Below, piece by piece: positions 17,601 to 26,774 of a DNA stretch of 64,000 nucleotides. The notes under the pieces were generated by a model. That model did not search any database and was not told the origin of the DNA. It saw nothing but the letters and a program-made list of their open reading frames with translations. This DNA is from Promethearchaeota archaeon. GTDB lineage: Archaea; Asgardarchaeota; Lokiarchaeia; Sigyniarchaeales; SOKP01. The stretch is from positions 1 to 64,000 of the forward strand of contig JAHLWS010000070.1 of the NCBI GenBank assembly GCA_019057795.1. The letters run 5' to 3'. Position 1 is the stretch's first letter. Each line of letters begins with the position of its first letter. The position numbers were made by a program, and so were the translations under genes.

Positions 17601-17957
17601 TTGACAATTAATTTCGACCAATTAAATGAAGAAACAAAGAAGAAATTTCAAACTTTAACTCAATTTGGTCAAACTTTAGAGATCCTTACACAACAGAAGT
17701 TACAAATTGATAGTAATATTAGAGAAACAGAACTAGCAATAGAAAGCCTAACTGAAGCTACTCCAGATACACCTGTTTACAAGAGTATTGGTGGCGTGAT
17801 GGTAAAAAGCACTCGAGACAAACTACTTGACGAGAAAAAATCTAATAAAGAAACTCTAACCATGCAATCTAAAACGCTTGCTCAAAAAATAGAAAGAACC
17901 AAGAGCACTTTTGATAACATGCAGAGATCTCTTCAAGAAGATTTACAAAATCAGTAA
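17601..17957 (+). CDS. pfdB: Prefoldin subunit beta
   Basis: 118 residues: two long coiled-coil helices joined by a beta hairpin (TPDTPVYKSIGGVMVKST at about 55-72), the prefoldin beta pattern. With prefoldin alpha it forms a hexameric jellyfish chaperone that hands unfolded proteins to the thermosome. The start is TTG at 17601; an in-frame TGA lies just upstream (17592), so no longer form is possible. It ends 16 bases before the DHH gene. Confidence 0.94.
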   Translation: MTINFDQLNEETKKKFQTLTQFGQTLEILTQQKLQIDSNIRETELAIESLTEATPDTPVYKSIGGVMVKSTRDKLLDEKKSNKETLTMQSKTLAQKIERTKSTFDNMQRSLQEDLQNQ

Positions 17958-17973
17958 TATATTCAATATTTTT

Positions 17974-18981
17974 ATGCTTAATTCTAAAAAAGAAGATTTT
18001 TTAAATTATTTAAAGGGAAAAAATCTCTTAATTGTCACTCATGATTCAGCTGATCTTGACGGGTTTGTGTCTGCTTTAGTTTTAAAATTCTTTTTAGAGA
18101 ATTTTTTTACAAATCAAAATATATTTTTAATGTTCTCAAAATTATCTAAATATACTAAAAACTTCGTGGTAAAATTTCTCCAAAAATTTCCAGATTTTAA
18201 TTTCCCTTCTAAAAATGACGAAAACTTCTCAAATATTGACGTGATAGTAATAGTCGACTCAAATAATTTAGAACAAATAAAATTGTCAAGCATGCTAAAT
18301 TTAGATGTCCCCTTTATTTTTGTAGATCATCATTTAGATTTAAAAAAGAATCATGAAGGAAATATAACATCATTAAATTTAATATTTGAAAATTATTCTT
18401 CGACAGCAGAAATAATATTAGAGTTAATTGATAATTATAACTTTGATCTTCCAATCCCATACAAATATCTTTTAATATCGGCAATATTAACCGATTCAGG
18501 GTTTCTTAAATATGGAAATACCGAGACTATCAAGCATATATTAAATATTTTGGAAGATGAAATAGAATTTCAAGATGTTCTACTTTTATTAGAGAACGAA
18601 ACTGATATCTCTAAAAAAATTGCAAGTATTAAAGGGTTGCAAAGAACTAAACTAATTCGAGTTGACAGTTGGTTAATTGGTATTTCACATGTTAGTAGTT
18701 TTGGCGCTTCCGTTGCATCAACCTTAATAAAAGTTGGATTTGATGTTGGAATTGTTTATACAAAAGAAAAATCTAAATATAGAATCAGCGCTCGAGCAAA
18801 AAAAAATGTATGTTTAAAAACTGGGTTGCATCTTGGGAAAATTTTAAATGGTATAAGTAATGCAGATGGTGGCGGGCATGATGGCGCTGCGACTTTAAAC
18901 GGTGAGAATGATTTAGAGCGTAATCTTAACGAAATAGTAGATAATATAAAGCGAACTTTAATTAATTATCAACCGTTATAA
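17974..18981 (+). CDS. DHH-family phosphoesterase (RecJ/NrnA-like)
   Basis: 335 residues from ATG 17974 (a longer frame starting at 17911 would overlap prefoldin). DHH motifs are all visible: THDSADLDGF (motif I, D-x-D), VIVDSNN (II), VDHH (III), and the DHHA1 signature DGGGHDGAA near the C terminus. The family hydrolyses phosphodiester bonds in nano-RNA, pAp or ssDNA using Mn2+. Archaeal members next to prefoldin and exosome genes may process short RNA ends; the precise substrate is not shown by the sequence. Confidence 0.9.
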   Translation: MLNSKKEDFLNYLKGKNLLIVTHDSADLDGFVSALVLKFFLENFFTNQNIFLMFSKLSKYTKNFVVKFLQKFPDFNFPSKNDENFSNIDVIVIVDSNNLEQIKLSSMLNLDVPFIFVDHHLDLKKNHEGNITSLNLIFENYSSTAEIILELIDNYNFDLPIPYKYLLISAILTDSGFLKYGNTETIKHILNILEDEIEFQDVLLLLENETDISKKIASIKGLQRTKLIRVDSWLIGISHVSSFGASVASTLIKVGFDVGIVYTKEKSKYRISARAKKNVCLKTGLHLGKILNGISNADGGGHDGAATLNGENDLERNLNEIVDNIKRTLINYQPL

Positions 18982-19011
18982 AGCAAAAAGATATGTAGAT
19001 ATCCTTATATA

Positions 19012-19851
19012 ATGAGCTTAATTAAATTTAGCAATTTTCATTTTCGATACAAAGGAAACGAAGAATATGCTTTAAATAATATTAATTTAAAAATTGAATC
19101 TAATAAATTTATTTTGTTAGCCGGAGAGACTGGATCTGGAAAAACTTCGCTAATCAGATGCATGAATGGGTTAATCCCCCAATTTTATGCGGGTTATTAT
19201 AAGGGATCTGTGGAAATCTCAGGAAAAAATACTATTGAAACACCTATATCAAATTTATCTAAAGATATTGGAATTGTATTTCAAAATCCTGAAAACCAAT
19301 TAATTGCAATGAATGTAGAATACGAAATTGCTTTTGGCTTGGAAAACCTTGGATTTCCGAGGGAAGTTATTAAAGAAAGAATTGAAGAAGTTGTAGAAAT
19401 AACTGAAATTGAAAACATAATGGATAAAGCACCTTTTGAGATCAGTGGCGGTGAGCAACAACGAGTTGCTATTGCTTCAATTTTAGTATTAGAGCCTAAA
19501 ATTATCGTTCTAGACGAGCCTACCGCAAATTTAGACCCTTTTTTTGCTCAAAAAATAATTACTTTATTGAAAAAAATCCAAATTGAAAAGAAAATTACTG
19601 TTATAATTAGCGAACATCGAATGGACTTACTTGTCCCAATTGTGGATGATATAATCTTGATGAAAGAAGGTGAGGTTATCGCTTACGACGATAAAGATAA
19701 GATAATTAGTGATGACATTTTTGAGAATTTAAATATCAATAAACCAAAAATATATTCAATTTTTAATAAATTGAAAAAAAGAAATTTATTTGGACAAAAT
19801 ATTCCAATATCGATTCAAGGTGCTATTAATTTATTAAAAACTATCAATTAA
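19012..19851 (+). CDS. ECF transporter ATPase (EcfA-type) 1
   Basis: 279 residues, an energy-coupling-factor ABC ATPase. Walker A GETGSGKTS (about 38-46), Q loop FQNPENQLIA, signature ISGGEQQRVAIA and Walker B IIVLDEPTANLDP are intact. The FQNPENQ form of the Q loop is characteristic of ECF ATPases. It pairs with the next gene as a heterodimer that drives EcfT and a separate substrate-binding S component. The gene follows the DHH gene by 30 bases. Confidence 0.92.
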   Translation: MSLIKFSNFHFRYKGNEEYALNNINLKIESNKFILLAGETGSGKTSLIRCMNGLIPQFYAGYYKGSVEISGKNTIETPISNLSKDIGIVFQNPENQLIAMNVEYEIAFGLENLGFPREVIKERIEEVVEITEIENIMDKAPFEISGGEQQRVAIASILVLEPKIIVLDEPTANLDPFFAQKIITLLKKIQIEKKITVIISEHRMDLLVPIVDDIILMKEGEVIAYDDKDKIISDDIFENLNINKPKIYSIFNKLKKRNLFGQNIPISIQGAINLLKTIN

Positions 19852-19863
19852 ATTAGAAAGGCT

Positions 19864-20739
19864 ATGAAGGAAAATAACTCGTTACCTTTAATAATGATGC
19901 ATGATGTTGAATATGTTTATTCAAATGGGACGGTAGCATTAAAAAAAGTCTCTCTCAATATCAATAAAGGCGAGTTTGTAGCAATAATGGGACAAAACGG
20001 AGCGGGAAAAACGACATTAATTCGAACTATTAATGGCTTAATCCGTCCTACTAAGGGAGAAATTTTTTTAGAGGGTGAAAATATCGACTCTAAAACTATT
20101 GCTACTTTATCTAAAAAAGTAGGAATTATTTTTCAAAATCCTTCACATCAACTATTTTCTAATACAGTTGAAGATGAAATTAAATTTTCGTTGAAAAATC
20201 TTAATTTGGACAAAGAAGAAATTCAGATAAAAGTTGATAAAGTATTAAAAGAATTTAATCTAGAAAAGTATCGAAAGAGATCGCCATTAAACCTATCTGG
20301 TGGAGAATCAAAAAAAATAGCTATTGCTTCAATTATATGCCGCGACCCCGAAATTTTAGTTTTTGACGAGCCAACATTGGGTCAGGATGCAAAAGAAATT
20401 AGATTTTTTGTTAAATTAATACATAATGAATTGAAAAAGGGGAAAACAATAATTATAGTAACTCATAGTGTAGAATTTACTATAGAGCACTCCCAAAGGA
20501 CTGTTTTAATGAGCGGAGGAAGAATTATTGCTGATGGCCCAACAAAAAATATTCTTACTAATGAATTTTTAGTAGAAAACTCATCGCTAATTATGCCACA
20601 AGTTTATCAACTTAGAATAGAACTTCAAAAAATTGGAATTGATGTCCCTAAAGAAGTTGTAAAGGAGCAAGAAATGATAAATTTTCTAAACAATTATTTG
20701 GAAAATAAAACAACAACTATTCCCGAGGGTCGTCTATAA
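19864..20739 (+). CDS. ECF transporter ATPase (EcfA-type) 2
   Basis: 291 residues. Walker A GQNGAGKTT, Q loop FQNPSHQLFS, signature LSGGESKKIAIA and Walker B ILVFDEPTLGQD are all present. It is the second ATPase of the module, 12 bases after the first. Its stop is followed immediately by the EcfT start, indicating a tight operon. Confidence 0.92.
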   Translation: MKENNSLPLIMMHDVEYVYSNGTVALKKVSLNINKGEFVAIMGQNGAGKTTLIRTINGLIRPTKGEIFLEGENIDSKTIATLSKKVGIIFQNPSHQLFSNTVEDEIKFSLKNLNLDKEEIQIKVDKVLKEFNLEKYRKRSPLNLSGGESKKIAIASIICRDPEILVFDEPTLGQDAKEIRFFVKLIHNELKKGKTIIIVTHSVEFTIEHSQRTVLMSGGRIIADGPTKNILTNEFLVENSSLIMPQVYQLRIELQKIGIDVPKEVVKEQEMINFLNNYLENKTTTIPEGRL

Positions 20740-21516
20740 ATGTCTTTAGAATTTCTCAGTGCATTCAAATTTTTGAAAAAAGATACTTTTTTACATAATC
20801 TAGATCCAAGAGCTAAATTATTGTTAGCAATAACATACACTATTAACGCCTTGTTGTTCCAAGAAATTGTCCCTTTAATATTAATTTTAATAACTTTACT
20901 ACCCATAATACTTCTAGGACGCTTATTTAAACAATGGTTAACAAGTATCAAGGGAATGTCCTTTCTCTATATTTTTATAATTATTTTGAACACCCTATTT
21001 ATCAAAGACAGGGGGTTATCATTTGCAATTGCCATGATTTTAAGAATCTCCATAATGATTTCAGCATTTTCATTGTTTTTCTTGACTGTCGACCCAAATG
21101 ATTTAACTCTTTCTTTGATTTCTATGAAGATTTCCTATGAATATGCATTTGCCTTTTCATTAGCTTTTAGATTCGTGCCAACGATTGCAATAGAGGCTCA
21201 AAATATTATGGACGCTCAACAAAGTCGAGGTTATGAAATGCAAAAAAAAGGCATTATTAATCAAATAAAAAACCTATTTCCTCTCTTAGTCCCTCTAATA
21301 ATAAGCTCTATAAAAAGAGCTTTTAGCGTCGCAGAGGCTCTAGAATCAAGGGGTTTTGGAAGTATAAAGGAGCGTACTTTTTATTTTACTATTAAATATT
21401 CAATCAAAGATTGGATATTTACGATATATTTGATTTTGTTGTCGATTACTCTAATTTTTATCAAGATCCACTTTATTTCAATGCCATTATGGTTTAGATG
21501 GGGTTTACCTGTATGA
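20740..21516 (+). CDS. ECF transporter transmembrane subunit EcfT
   Basis: 258 residues with about five or six membrane segments. The two Ala-Arg-Gly-type coupling motifs expected in EcfT are visible as QQSRGYEM (about 165-172) and EALESRGFGS (about 200-209). It couples ATP hydrolysis to toppling of a vitamin- or metal-binding S component. No S component gene is nearby, so the module may be shared between several S proteins (group II). Its stop overlaps the cgi121 start (ATGA). Confidence 0.9.
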   Translation: MSLEFLSAFKFLKKDTFLHNLDPRAKLLLAITYTINALLFQEIVPLILILITLLPIILLGRLFKQWLTSIKGMSFLYIFIIILNTLFIKDRGLSFAIAMILRISIMISAFSLFFLTVDPNDLTLSLISMKISYEYAFAFSLAFRFVPTIAIEAQNIMDAQQSRGYEMQKKGIINQIKNLFPLLVPLIISSIKRAFSVAEALESRGFGSIKERTFYFTIKYSIKDWIFTIYLILLSITLIFIKIHFISMPLWFRWGLPV

Positions 21517-22169
21517 TCATAAATTCTTTTAAAGGTTTAACCGAAAATCTTAAGTATTGCGTAGGAATTAATCAAATTGAGGTTGATCCAGAAGAATTAT
21601 CTCTAGAAAATTTATTAAAATTAATTGAAGTTATACAAAAAAATCACATAGACACTGTATTACAATTTTTCAACGAAAAGTATGTTCTAAATAAAGAACA
21701 CATATTTCACGCTTGTTATTTCGTTCAAAGCGCTTTTTTTAATAAAACTAATATTTCAAATAAAAAAAATATTGAATTTTTTTTATATTTGGCTGCTAAA
21801 AGGCAAATTAAGTTAGGTCTCGAAGATTTTGGGATAGATAATTATAATATTAATAATCGTAGAATTAGTTTTTGTATAATCTCCTCGAAAAATAACATTA
21901 AGCAAATTAATTTGGAAGTAAATAAGTATTTAGGTTCTAAAGATATGAGTTTAAATTTAGAAGAGACATCTATAGAAAAATATAAAATCGTTAAAAATTA
22001 TTTTAATTTTTCTAATAAGCAAATTTTAACTGTGTTAAAGTCTTATGGAATTAAATTAAATTACATAGAACCGAACGAGAAAAATATCGTGAATCTGTTT
22101 AGAGCTTTAAACGATTTAGTATGTGAAGAAATGGCTTTGTTAAGTTTAGAGAAAACAAGATCTAATTAG
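21513..22169 (+). CDS. cgi121: KEOPS complex subunit Cgi121
   Basis: About 218 residues from ATG 21513 (ATGA overlap with ecfT); a start at 21498 is possible but less likely. The diagnostic Cgi121 segment AFFNKTNIS ... IEFFLYLAAKRQIKLGLEDFG is clear at about 75-115. Cgi121 binds Bud32 and the tRNA 3' end in KEOPS. The family is normally about 150-180 residues; this one has an extra C-terminal part. Coupling to an ECF transporter operon is odd. It converges with the THUMP gene, overlapping it by four bases. Confidence 0.78.
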   Translation: MIINSFKGLTENLKYCVGINQIEVDPEELSLENLLKLIEVIQKNHIDTVLQFFNEKYVLNKEHIFHACYFVQSAFFNKTNISNKKNIEFFLYLAAKRQIKLGLEDFGIDNYNINNRRISFCIISSKNNIKQINLEVNKYLGSKDMSLNLEETSIEKYKIVKNYFNFSNKQILTVLKSYGIKLNYIEPNEKNIVNLFRALNDLVCEEMALLSLEKTRSN

Positions 22170-22696
22170 AGCCTATTGAACTTATTACTAATTCTAATTA
22201 TATCGTCTGGGTTTAAAAAAGAAATTCCAGTAACATTTCCCAGAATTTCTATCCTTATAATTTTATCTGGATTATCCAAATTAACTTTATTATTAACAAT
22301 TTTAGCAATCGATTCAATAACAGTGTCCCTTTCTACTAACTCATTTTTCCTACGTATTAACTCAATCTTAAACGACTGATTTTCATTAATATAGATACGA
22401 TAATATTTATCTATGAATTCTTTGATAGTTTTTATATTAGTTTCACAAACATATTCAATTGGAGTAATTTTTAAAATGAACTGAAAAAAATTAAAATCAT
22501 TTTCTATTATCTTTTTAATTTTATATATAACTTCTTTACGATCAATAATAGTTACTGCTGTTATCAATCCAGGATACTTTATCCCCGAAATAATGGGGTA
22601 TTTATCGCCACACATTAACAGAGTAAACCAGATTTCTGCCTTTGCGTTTGTCTCGTTATATCTTGAGGTTGAGATCAATAAATTAAAGTTGTTCAA
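22166..22696 (-). CDS. THUMP-domain RNA-binding protein (Tan1/THUMPD1-like)
   Basis: 176 residues. The central segment (FFQFILKITPIEYVCETNIK, then FKIELIRRKNEL ... IIESIA-like and KVNLDNPDKIIRIEIL) follows the THUMP pattern, including VNLDNPD. It ends GISFLNPDDIIRI as in archaeal Tan1-like proteins. These assist Nat10/Tmc-type acetyltransferases in making ac4C in tRNA. It lies 17 bases downstream of the sua5 coding end on the same strand and is probably co-transcribed with it. Confidence 0.82.
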   Translation of the reverse strand: MNNFNLLISTSRYNETNAKAEIWFTLLMCGDKYPIISGIKYPGLITAVTIIDRKEVIYKIKKIIENDFNFFQFILKITPIEYVCETNIKTIKEFIDKYYRIYINENQSFKIELIRRKNELVERDTVIESIAKIVNNKVNLDNPDKIIRIEILGNVTGISFLNPDDIIRISNKFNRL

Positions 22697-22712
22697 ATTA
22701 TACTCCCCACAC

Positions 22713-23381
22713 TTAATCTTCCTTTATTTCTAAAATGCTTTCGATATCTTCTTCTTTTATCAACCCAATTCGCAATAATTTTAACTTTTCTGAGCTACAA
22801 TCAACGATTGTTGTAGGAACTTTCGATTGTGATTTTCCTCCATCAATTATTAAGTCTATAGGTGTTAAAAATTTTTTCGCAACTTCGCTTCCACTAATAG
22901 ATGCAGTCTCTCCAGAATAGTTTGCTGAAGTTCCAATTATCCCACCAAAACACCCTTTTAATTTCAGCTTTTTTAAAATATGTAAAACGATCTCGTTTTC
23001 AGGAACACGGATACCAATAGTATTTTGAAAAGCAGTAACTTCTGGAGGAATGATATTTGGTTCTTTTTTTTTTAAAATTAAGGTTAATTGGCCAGGCCAA
23101 AAATGATCTGCTAGTTTTCTACCTAAAATGTTAAACTCAGCAATTTTAGAAGCTTCCTCAACATCAGCTACTAACAATAATAATCCTTTAGATCGTTCTC
23201 GAAATTTTATTTCGTAAATTTTTTCTATCACATCGAGATTTAGTGGATCTCCTCCAAGCCCATAGACAGAATTGGTAGGAAAAGCGATAACTTTTCCTTC
23301 TATTATGTTTTCCACTACAATATCTAGAAAATATTCAATTTCTTCTATTTTTTTTCCCGCTAATTTAATTAAAAAACCCAT
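22713..23381 (-). CDS. sua5: L-threonylcarbamoyladenylate synthase (YrdC/Sua5 domain)
   Basis: 222 residues from ATG 23381 (MGFLIKLAGK). A longer frame from 23465 would run into porB and is rejected. The enzyme makes threonylcarbamoyl-AMP from Thr, bicarbonate and ATP, the substrate that KEOPS transfers to tRNA as t6A. YrdC features are present: AFPTNSVYGLGGD, KFRERSKG (K-x-R), HFWPGQLTLIL, GTSANYSG and PTTIVD. The extra C-terminal Sua5 domain is missing, so this is the short type. Confidence 0.93.
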   Translation of the reverse strand: MGFLIKLAGKKIEEIEYFLDIVVENIIEGKVIAFPTNSVYGLGGDPLNLDVIEKIYEIKFRERSKGLLLLVADVEEASKIAEFNILGRKLADHFWPGQLTLILKKKEPNIIPPEVTAFQNTIGIRVPENEIVLHILKKLKLKGCFGGIIGTSANYSGETASISGSEVAKKFLTPIDLIIDGGKSQSKVPTTIVDCSSEKLKLLRIGLIKEEDIESILEIKED

Positions 23382-23440
23382 AATATTCGGATAAAAATAT
23401 AAATTGATAATAGAAAATGAAGATAGTAATAATTTAAAGA

Positions 23441-24382
23441 TTATTTTTGGTAATTTTCTTGACAACTTAACTCAGCAGCAATTCGTTCCCAATTGCGATC
23501 GAGGCGTTCTTGTAGTTCAATTAAATCCTTTTCTGAAAGTTTTGAGAATCTTTTTTGATTCGAAAGATAGTCGATCAAAGGCGTCCTCTTAGAAGGGTCT
23601 AATAGTGGTTGGCTCTTTTTTGAAAGTTTCATTATACCATTTTCAATCTCATATAATATCCAAGAACCCGTTTTAACGGCCAAACGCGATAGTTCAATTG
23701 TATTTTCGGATTGATACCCCCATCCTGGTGGACATGGTGCTAGAATGTGAATATATCTACATCCCTTAATAGATTTTGCTTTCTTAAATTTGTCGTAAAG
23801 ATCAAGCGGTTCACTAACACTGCACGTGGCAACATATGGAATCTCGTGAGCTGCCATTATAGCAGGAAGATTTTTTTTGTACCTTTCTTTTCCCAATGTT
23901 GTCGTCGTTGTAACAGCCCCGTGAGGCGTGCTTGATGATCTCTGGATACCCGTATTCATGTAAGCCTCGTTATCGTAACAGCAATAAATAAAATCAGAAT
24001 TCCTTTCAGCAGCTCCACTTAGACCTTGAATACCGATGTCTGTCGTACCTCCATCTCCAGCAAAAACTAGTGTTGTCATTTCCCCCCATACTTTACCTGG
24101 AAATCGATAATCCTTTGCTTTGAAGGCTGCAGACATCCCAGTTGCTGCCGCTGCTGCCGCTGCAAATGCCATGTTTGTAAAGGGAAAGGTTGGTGCAGCT
24201 TTAGGCCATAATCCTACAACTACATTTAAACAACTAGCTGGCGTTACTAACGCTGTATTAGGCCCTAATGCTTTCATTGCCCATCTTAGGGCAATTTCGA
24301 GACCACACCCAGCACAACAAGAATTGCCTGGAAGAAAAAATTCTTCTTGACAAGATTCTAATACTTCTTTTAATTTTACCAT
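23441..24382 (-). CDS. porB: Pyruvate:ferredoxin oxidoreductase, beta subunit
   Basis: 313 residues. It binds TPP (FAGDGGTTDIG ... CYDNEAYMNTG) and carries cysteines for a [4Fe-4S] cluster (NSCCAGCG near residue 20). With alpha, gamma and delta it oxidises pyruvate to acetyl-CoA and CO2, reducing ferredoxin. It is the last gene of the four-gene operon, three bases after porA. Confidence 0.94.
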   Translation of the reverse strand: MVKLKEVLESCQEEFFLPGNSCCAGCGLEIALRWAMKALGPNTALVTPASCLNVVVGLWPKAAPTFPFTNMAFAAAAAAATGMSAAFKAKDYRFPGKVWGEMTTLVFAGDGGTTDIGIQGLSGAAERNSDFIYCCYDNEAYMNTGIQRSSSTPHGAVTTTTTLGKERYKKNLPAIMAAHEIPYVATCSVSEPLDLYDKFKKAKSIKGCRYIHILAPCPPGWGYQSENTIELSRLAVKTGSWILYEIENGIMKLSKKSQPLLDPSKRTPLIDYLSNQKRFSKLSEKDLIELQERLDRNWERIAAELSCQENYQK

Positions 24383-24385
24383 TAC

Positions 24386-25642
24386 CTATTTCACCTCTAA
24401 TAGTCCGTCCCAATAAGTGCCATAAAGCATATCTTTTGGGAACTCTCCGGTTTCGTTTAGTTTTATTAACATTTTTAATTGATTTTTTTGTTGTTCTAAA
24501 GTAACTTCTCTTCCGCCTAAACCGTTTATCATTGGCAATATTCTAGCGGTCCCCTTAACATCGTGTAAAGCCGTTTTTACCTCGGAGCTCACGGGTCCTC
24601 CCGTTGGACTTCCAAACGCCGTTGCTCTATCAACTACTCCAAGAAGTGGGACTTTTTTAGCAATTTCAATAATATCTTCAACTGGAAAAGGTCTTAAATA
24701 CCTTAATTTAACCATACCAACTTTATATCCTTCTTCTCTCAAATCATCAACTGCTTGTTCCATTTGTAGAGCTAGGTCTCCATAAATTACCATTCCTATA
24801 TCTGCCCCATCCATTTTATATTCTTGAATTAAACCATTTCCGTAATTCCTACCAAAGACTTTTTCAAAATCTTTTGCTACACTCTTGATTTTCTCTTTAG
24901 CTCTAACCATGGCATCGTGGATCTTCATTCTGAATTCGTAATAGAATCCCGAAGGCATGATAAGATTTCCAAACATTAGAGGCCTTTCCGGATCAATCCA
25001 CATATGAGGCCATCCCTTTTCATCTGGCAAAGGTGGTAAAAATGAATCAACAAGATCTTGATCTTCAATTATTACAGGTTTAGACGTGTGGGATAATATA
25101 AATCCTCCATAAGCGACGAACTTAGGCAATAAAACATCGTAATCTTCACATATGTTATAGGACATTAATACTTCGTCGTAAATTTCTTGGTGAGTCGCAC
25201 AAAACGCAGTCATCCATCCAGTGTCCCTGCAACTAATAACATCTGTAAAATCGGCCCATATATTCCATGGCGGTGCAGCTCCCCTTGATGCGATGGTGGT
25301 GACTATTGGTAATCTGGACCCACTCGCCCAATGAAGCATTTCAAACATGTAAAAAAGGCCTTGACCTGCCGTTGCTGTAAAAGTTCGAGTTCCAGCCATA
25401 CTCGCGGTAATCATTGATGCCATTACAGAATGCTCAGACTCCACTTTTATATACTGAGTCCCTGGCATTAATCCATTATCGACAAACTCAGATAATTTTT
25501 CTACTACTGTTGTTTGAGGCGTAATTGGATAAGCGCTTATTACTTGAACTCTAGCAGATTTAGCGGCGTAAGCAGCAGAGATGTTTCCTTTTATTACTAT
25601 TGTTTCTTTTTCTTGAACAAAATCATTTGTGGCTTCAACCAT
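24386..25642 (-). CDS. porA: Pyruvate:ferredoxin oxidoreductase, alpha subunit
   Basis: 418 residues, the usual length. Typical motifs are GNISAAYAAKSARVQVISAYPITPQ at the N terminus (read as GN-x-A-A-A ... YPITPQT), VESEHSVMA and TATAGQGLFYM. The C-terminal transketolase-like domain ends in LRYLRPFP ... VDRATAFGSPTGG. It overlaps porD by eight bases. A closely related 2-ketoacid such as 2-oxoisovalerate is a possible alternative substrate. Confidence 0.93.
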   Translation of the reverse strand: MVEATNDFVQEKETIVIKGNISAAYAAKSARVQVISAYPITPQTTVVEKLSEFVDNGLMPGTQYIKVESEHSVMASMITASMAGTRTFTATAGQGLFYMFEMLHWASGSRLPIVTTIASRGAAPPWNIWADFTDVISCRDTGWMTAFCATHQEIYDEVLMSYNICEDYDVLLPKFVAYGGFILSHTSKPVIIEDQDLVDSFLPPLPDEKGWPHMWIDPERPLMFGNLIMPSGFYYEFRMKIHDAMVRAKEKIKSVAKDFEKVFGRNYGNGLIQEYKMDGADIGMVIYGDLALQMEQAVDDLREEGYKVGMVKLRYLRPFPVEDIIEIAKKVPLLGVVDRATAFGSPTGGPVSSEVKTALHDVKGTARILPMINGLGGREVTLEQQKNQLKMLIKLNETGEFPKDMLYGTYWDGLLEVK

Positions 25643-25985
25643 CTATTATATCACTCTCTCTAACCATTTCAATATTTTTCGTAGGACATTCTTTTGCGCA
25701 TATTCCACATCCTTTACAATACAATAAATCAATTTCAAAATGCCCATCTTCTTTCTTTTCAATAACACCTTCGGGGCAGTACATCCAACAAAATCCGCAT
25801 TTATTACAATTTTCTTGATCTATTACAGGTCTAAATGTTCTCCAATCTCCAGTCTCTCCCATGTTTCCTTCTATTGGTAGGGAAATAGGAATTGGAGATA
25901 GTTCTTTCCAATTTTTATATTCTTGAACTTTAGGACGTTCTTCTTTGGATTTATTAATCTTCTTCCATTTTTCAGATTCGGACAT
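25635..25985 (-). CDS. porD: Pyruvate:ferredoxin oxidoreductase, delta (ferredoxin) subunit
   Basis: 116 residues. Two [4Fe-4S] motifs are complete: CNKCGFCWMYCPEG (about 62-75) and CKGCGICAKECPTK (about 91-104). They relay electrons from the TPP site to external ferredoxin. It lies two bases after porG and overlaps porA. Confidence 0.95.
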   Translation of the reverse strand: MSESEKWKKINKSKEERPKVQEYKNWKELSPIPISLPIEGNMGETGDWRTFRPVIDQENCNKCGFCWMYCPEGVIEKKEDGHFEIDLLYCKGCGICAKECPTKNIEMVRESDIIDG

Positions 25986-25987
25986 GT

Positions 25988-26563
25988 TTATACCTCCCTT
26001 ACAGACTCGTAAGCATCGTTTGCCACAGTCATGTTTTTTTCTAACCTATTTTCTCCAAATTCTTTTTTTAGAACTTTTTCCATAATCTTAAGATCGTAAT
26101 ACCCTGTAATTTTACCAAAAGCCCCTAACATAGGAATATTTAGAATTGGTCCACTAGAATGCATGAATCCTCTATTAATGCAAATTCCAGTTGCATCTAC
26201 TAAATAGATCTTTAGGTTTTTTGGAAATAAACTTAAATCGATCGGTTTAGCGCTATTGATTAAAAGTGTAACTCCTTCTTTAATCGTTTCTTTCACTCTT
26301 GGAATCTCTAACAAAGAAGTATCAAAAACCATGATGTAATCCGGATTGACTACACTATCGTAAGTTTTTATAGGTTTATTCCTTGAAATTTTAGTGAATG
26401 CTTGAATTGGAGCTCCTCTTCGTTCAGCACCGATAATTGGGATCGCAATAGCATCTTTAAAGCCTTTTTCAAAAGCTAATTGTGCTAATAATTGACTGGC
26501 AGTAATAGCAGTCTGGCCACCCCGACCATGGTAGGATATTTCTATAATTTTATTATCTATCAA
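25988..26563 (-). CDS. porG: Pyruvate:ferredoxin oxidoreductase, gamma subunit
   Basis: 191 residues. The N-terminal motif ISYHGRGGQTAITASQLLA and the later IIGAERRGAPIQAF are the standard gamma-subunit signatures (CoA-binding region of POR). It is the first gene of the porGDAB operon. The promoter must lie in the AT-rich gap before the divergent ZPR1 gene at 26.77 kb. Confidence 0.94.
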   Translation of the reverse strand: MIDNKIIEISYHGRGGQTAITASQLLAQLAFEKGFKDAIAIPIIGAERRGAPIQAFTKISRNKPIKTYDSVVNPDYIMVFDTSLLEIPRVKETIKEGVTLLINSAKPIDLSLFPKNLKIYLVDATGICINRGFMHSSGPILNIPMLGAFGKITGYYDLKIMEKVLKKEFGENRLEKNMTVANDAYESVREV

Positions 26564-26774
26564 AATTTTTTTTCACTTATTCGTTATACAAAATAAACAT
26601 TAAATATATACTATTACGGTTATCTTGCGATTTTCACATATAATTATAGTTATACTATTAAAGATAAAATTATTTCCAATACATTAAAAATTTCTGGAAA
26701 AGATTTATAAGTAAGCTGTTTAATAAACAATAGGCTATTTTAGTAAATAATAAACAAGAAAAAAATTAACACCT

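Noticed and set aside
23382..23465. Longer Sua5 start at 23465
   Set aside because: It would overlap the end of porB by 25 bases and add a hydrophobic leader not expected for a cytosolic enzyme. ATG 23381 gives the normal length.
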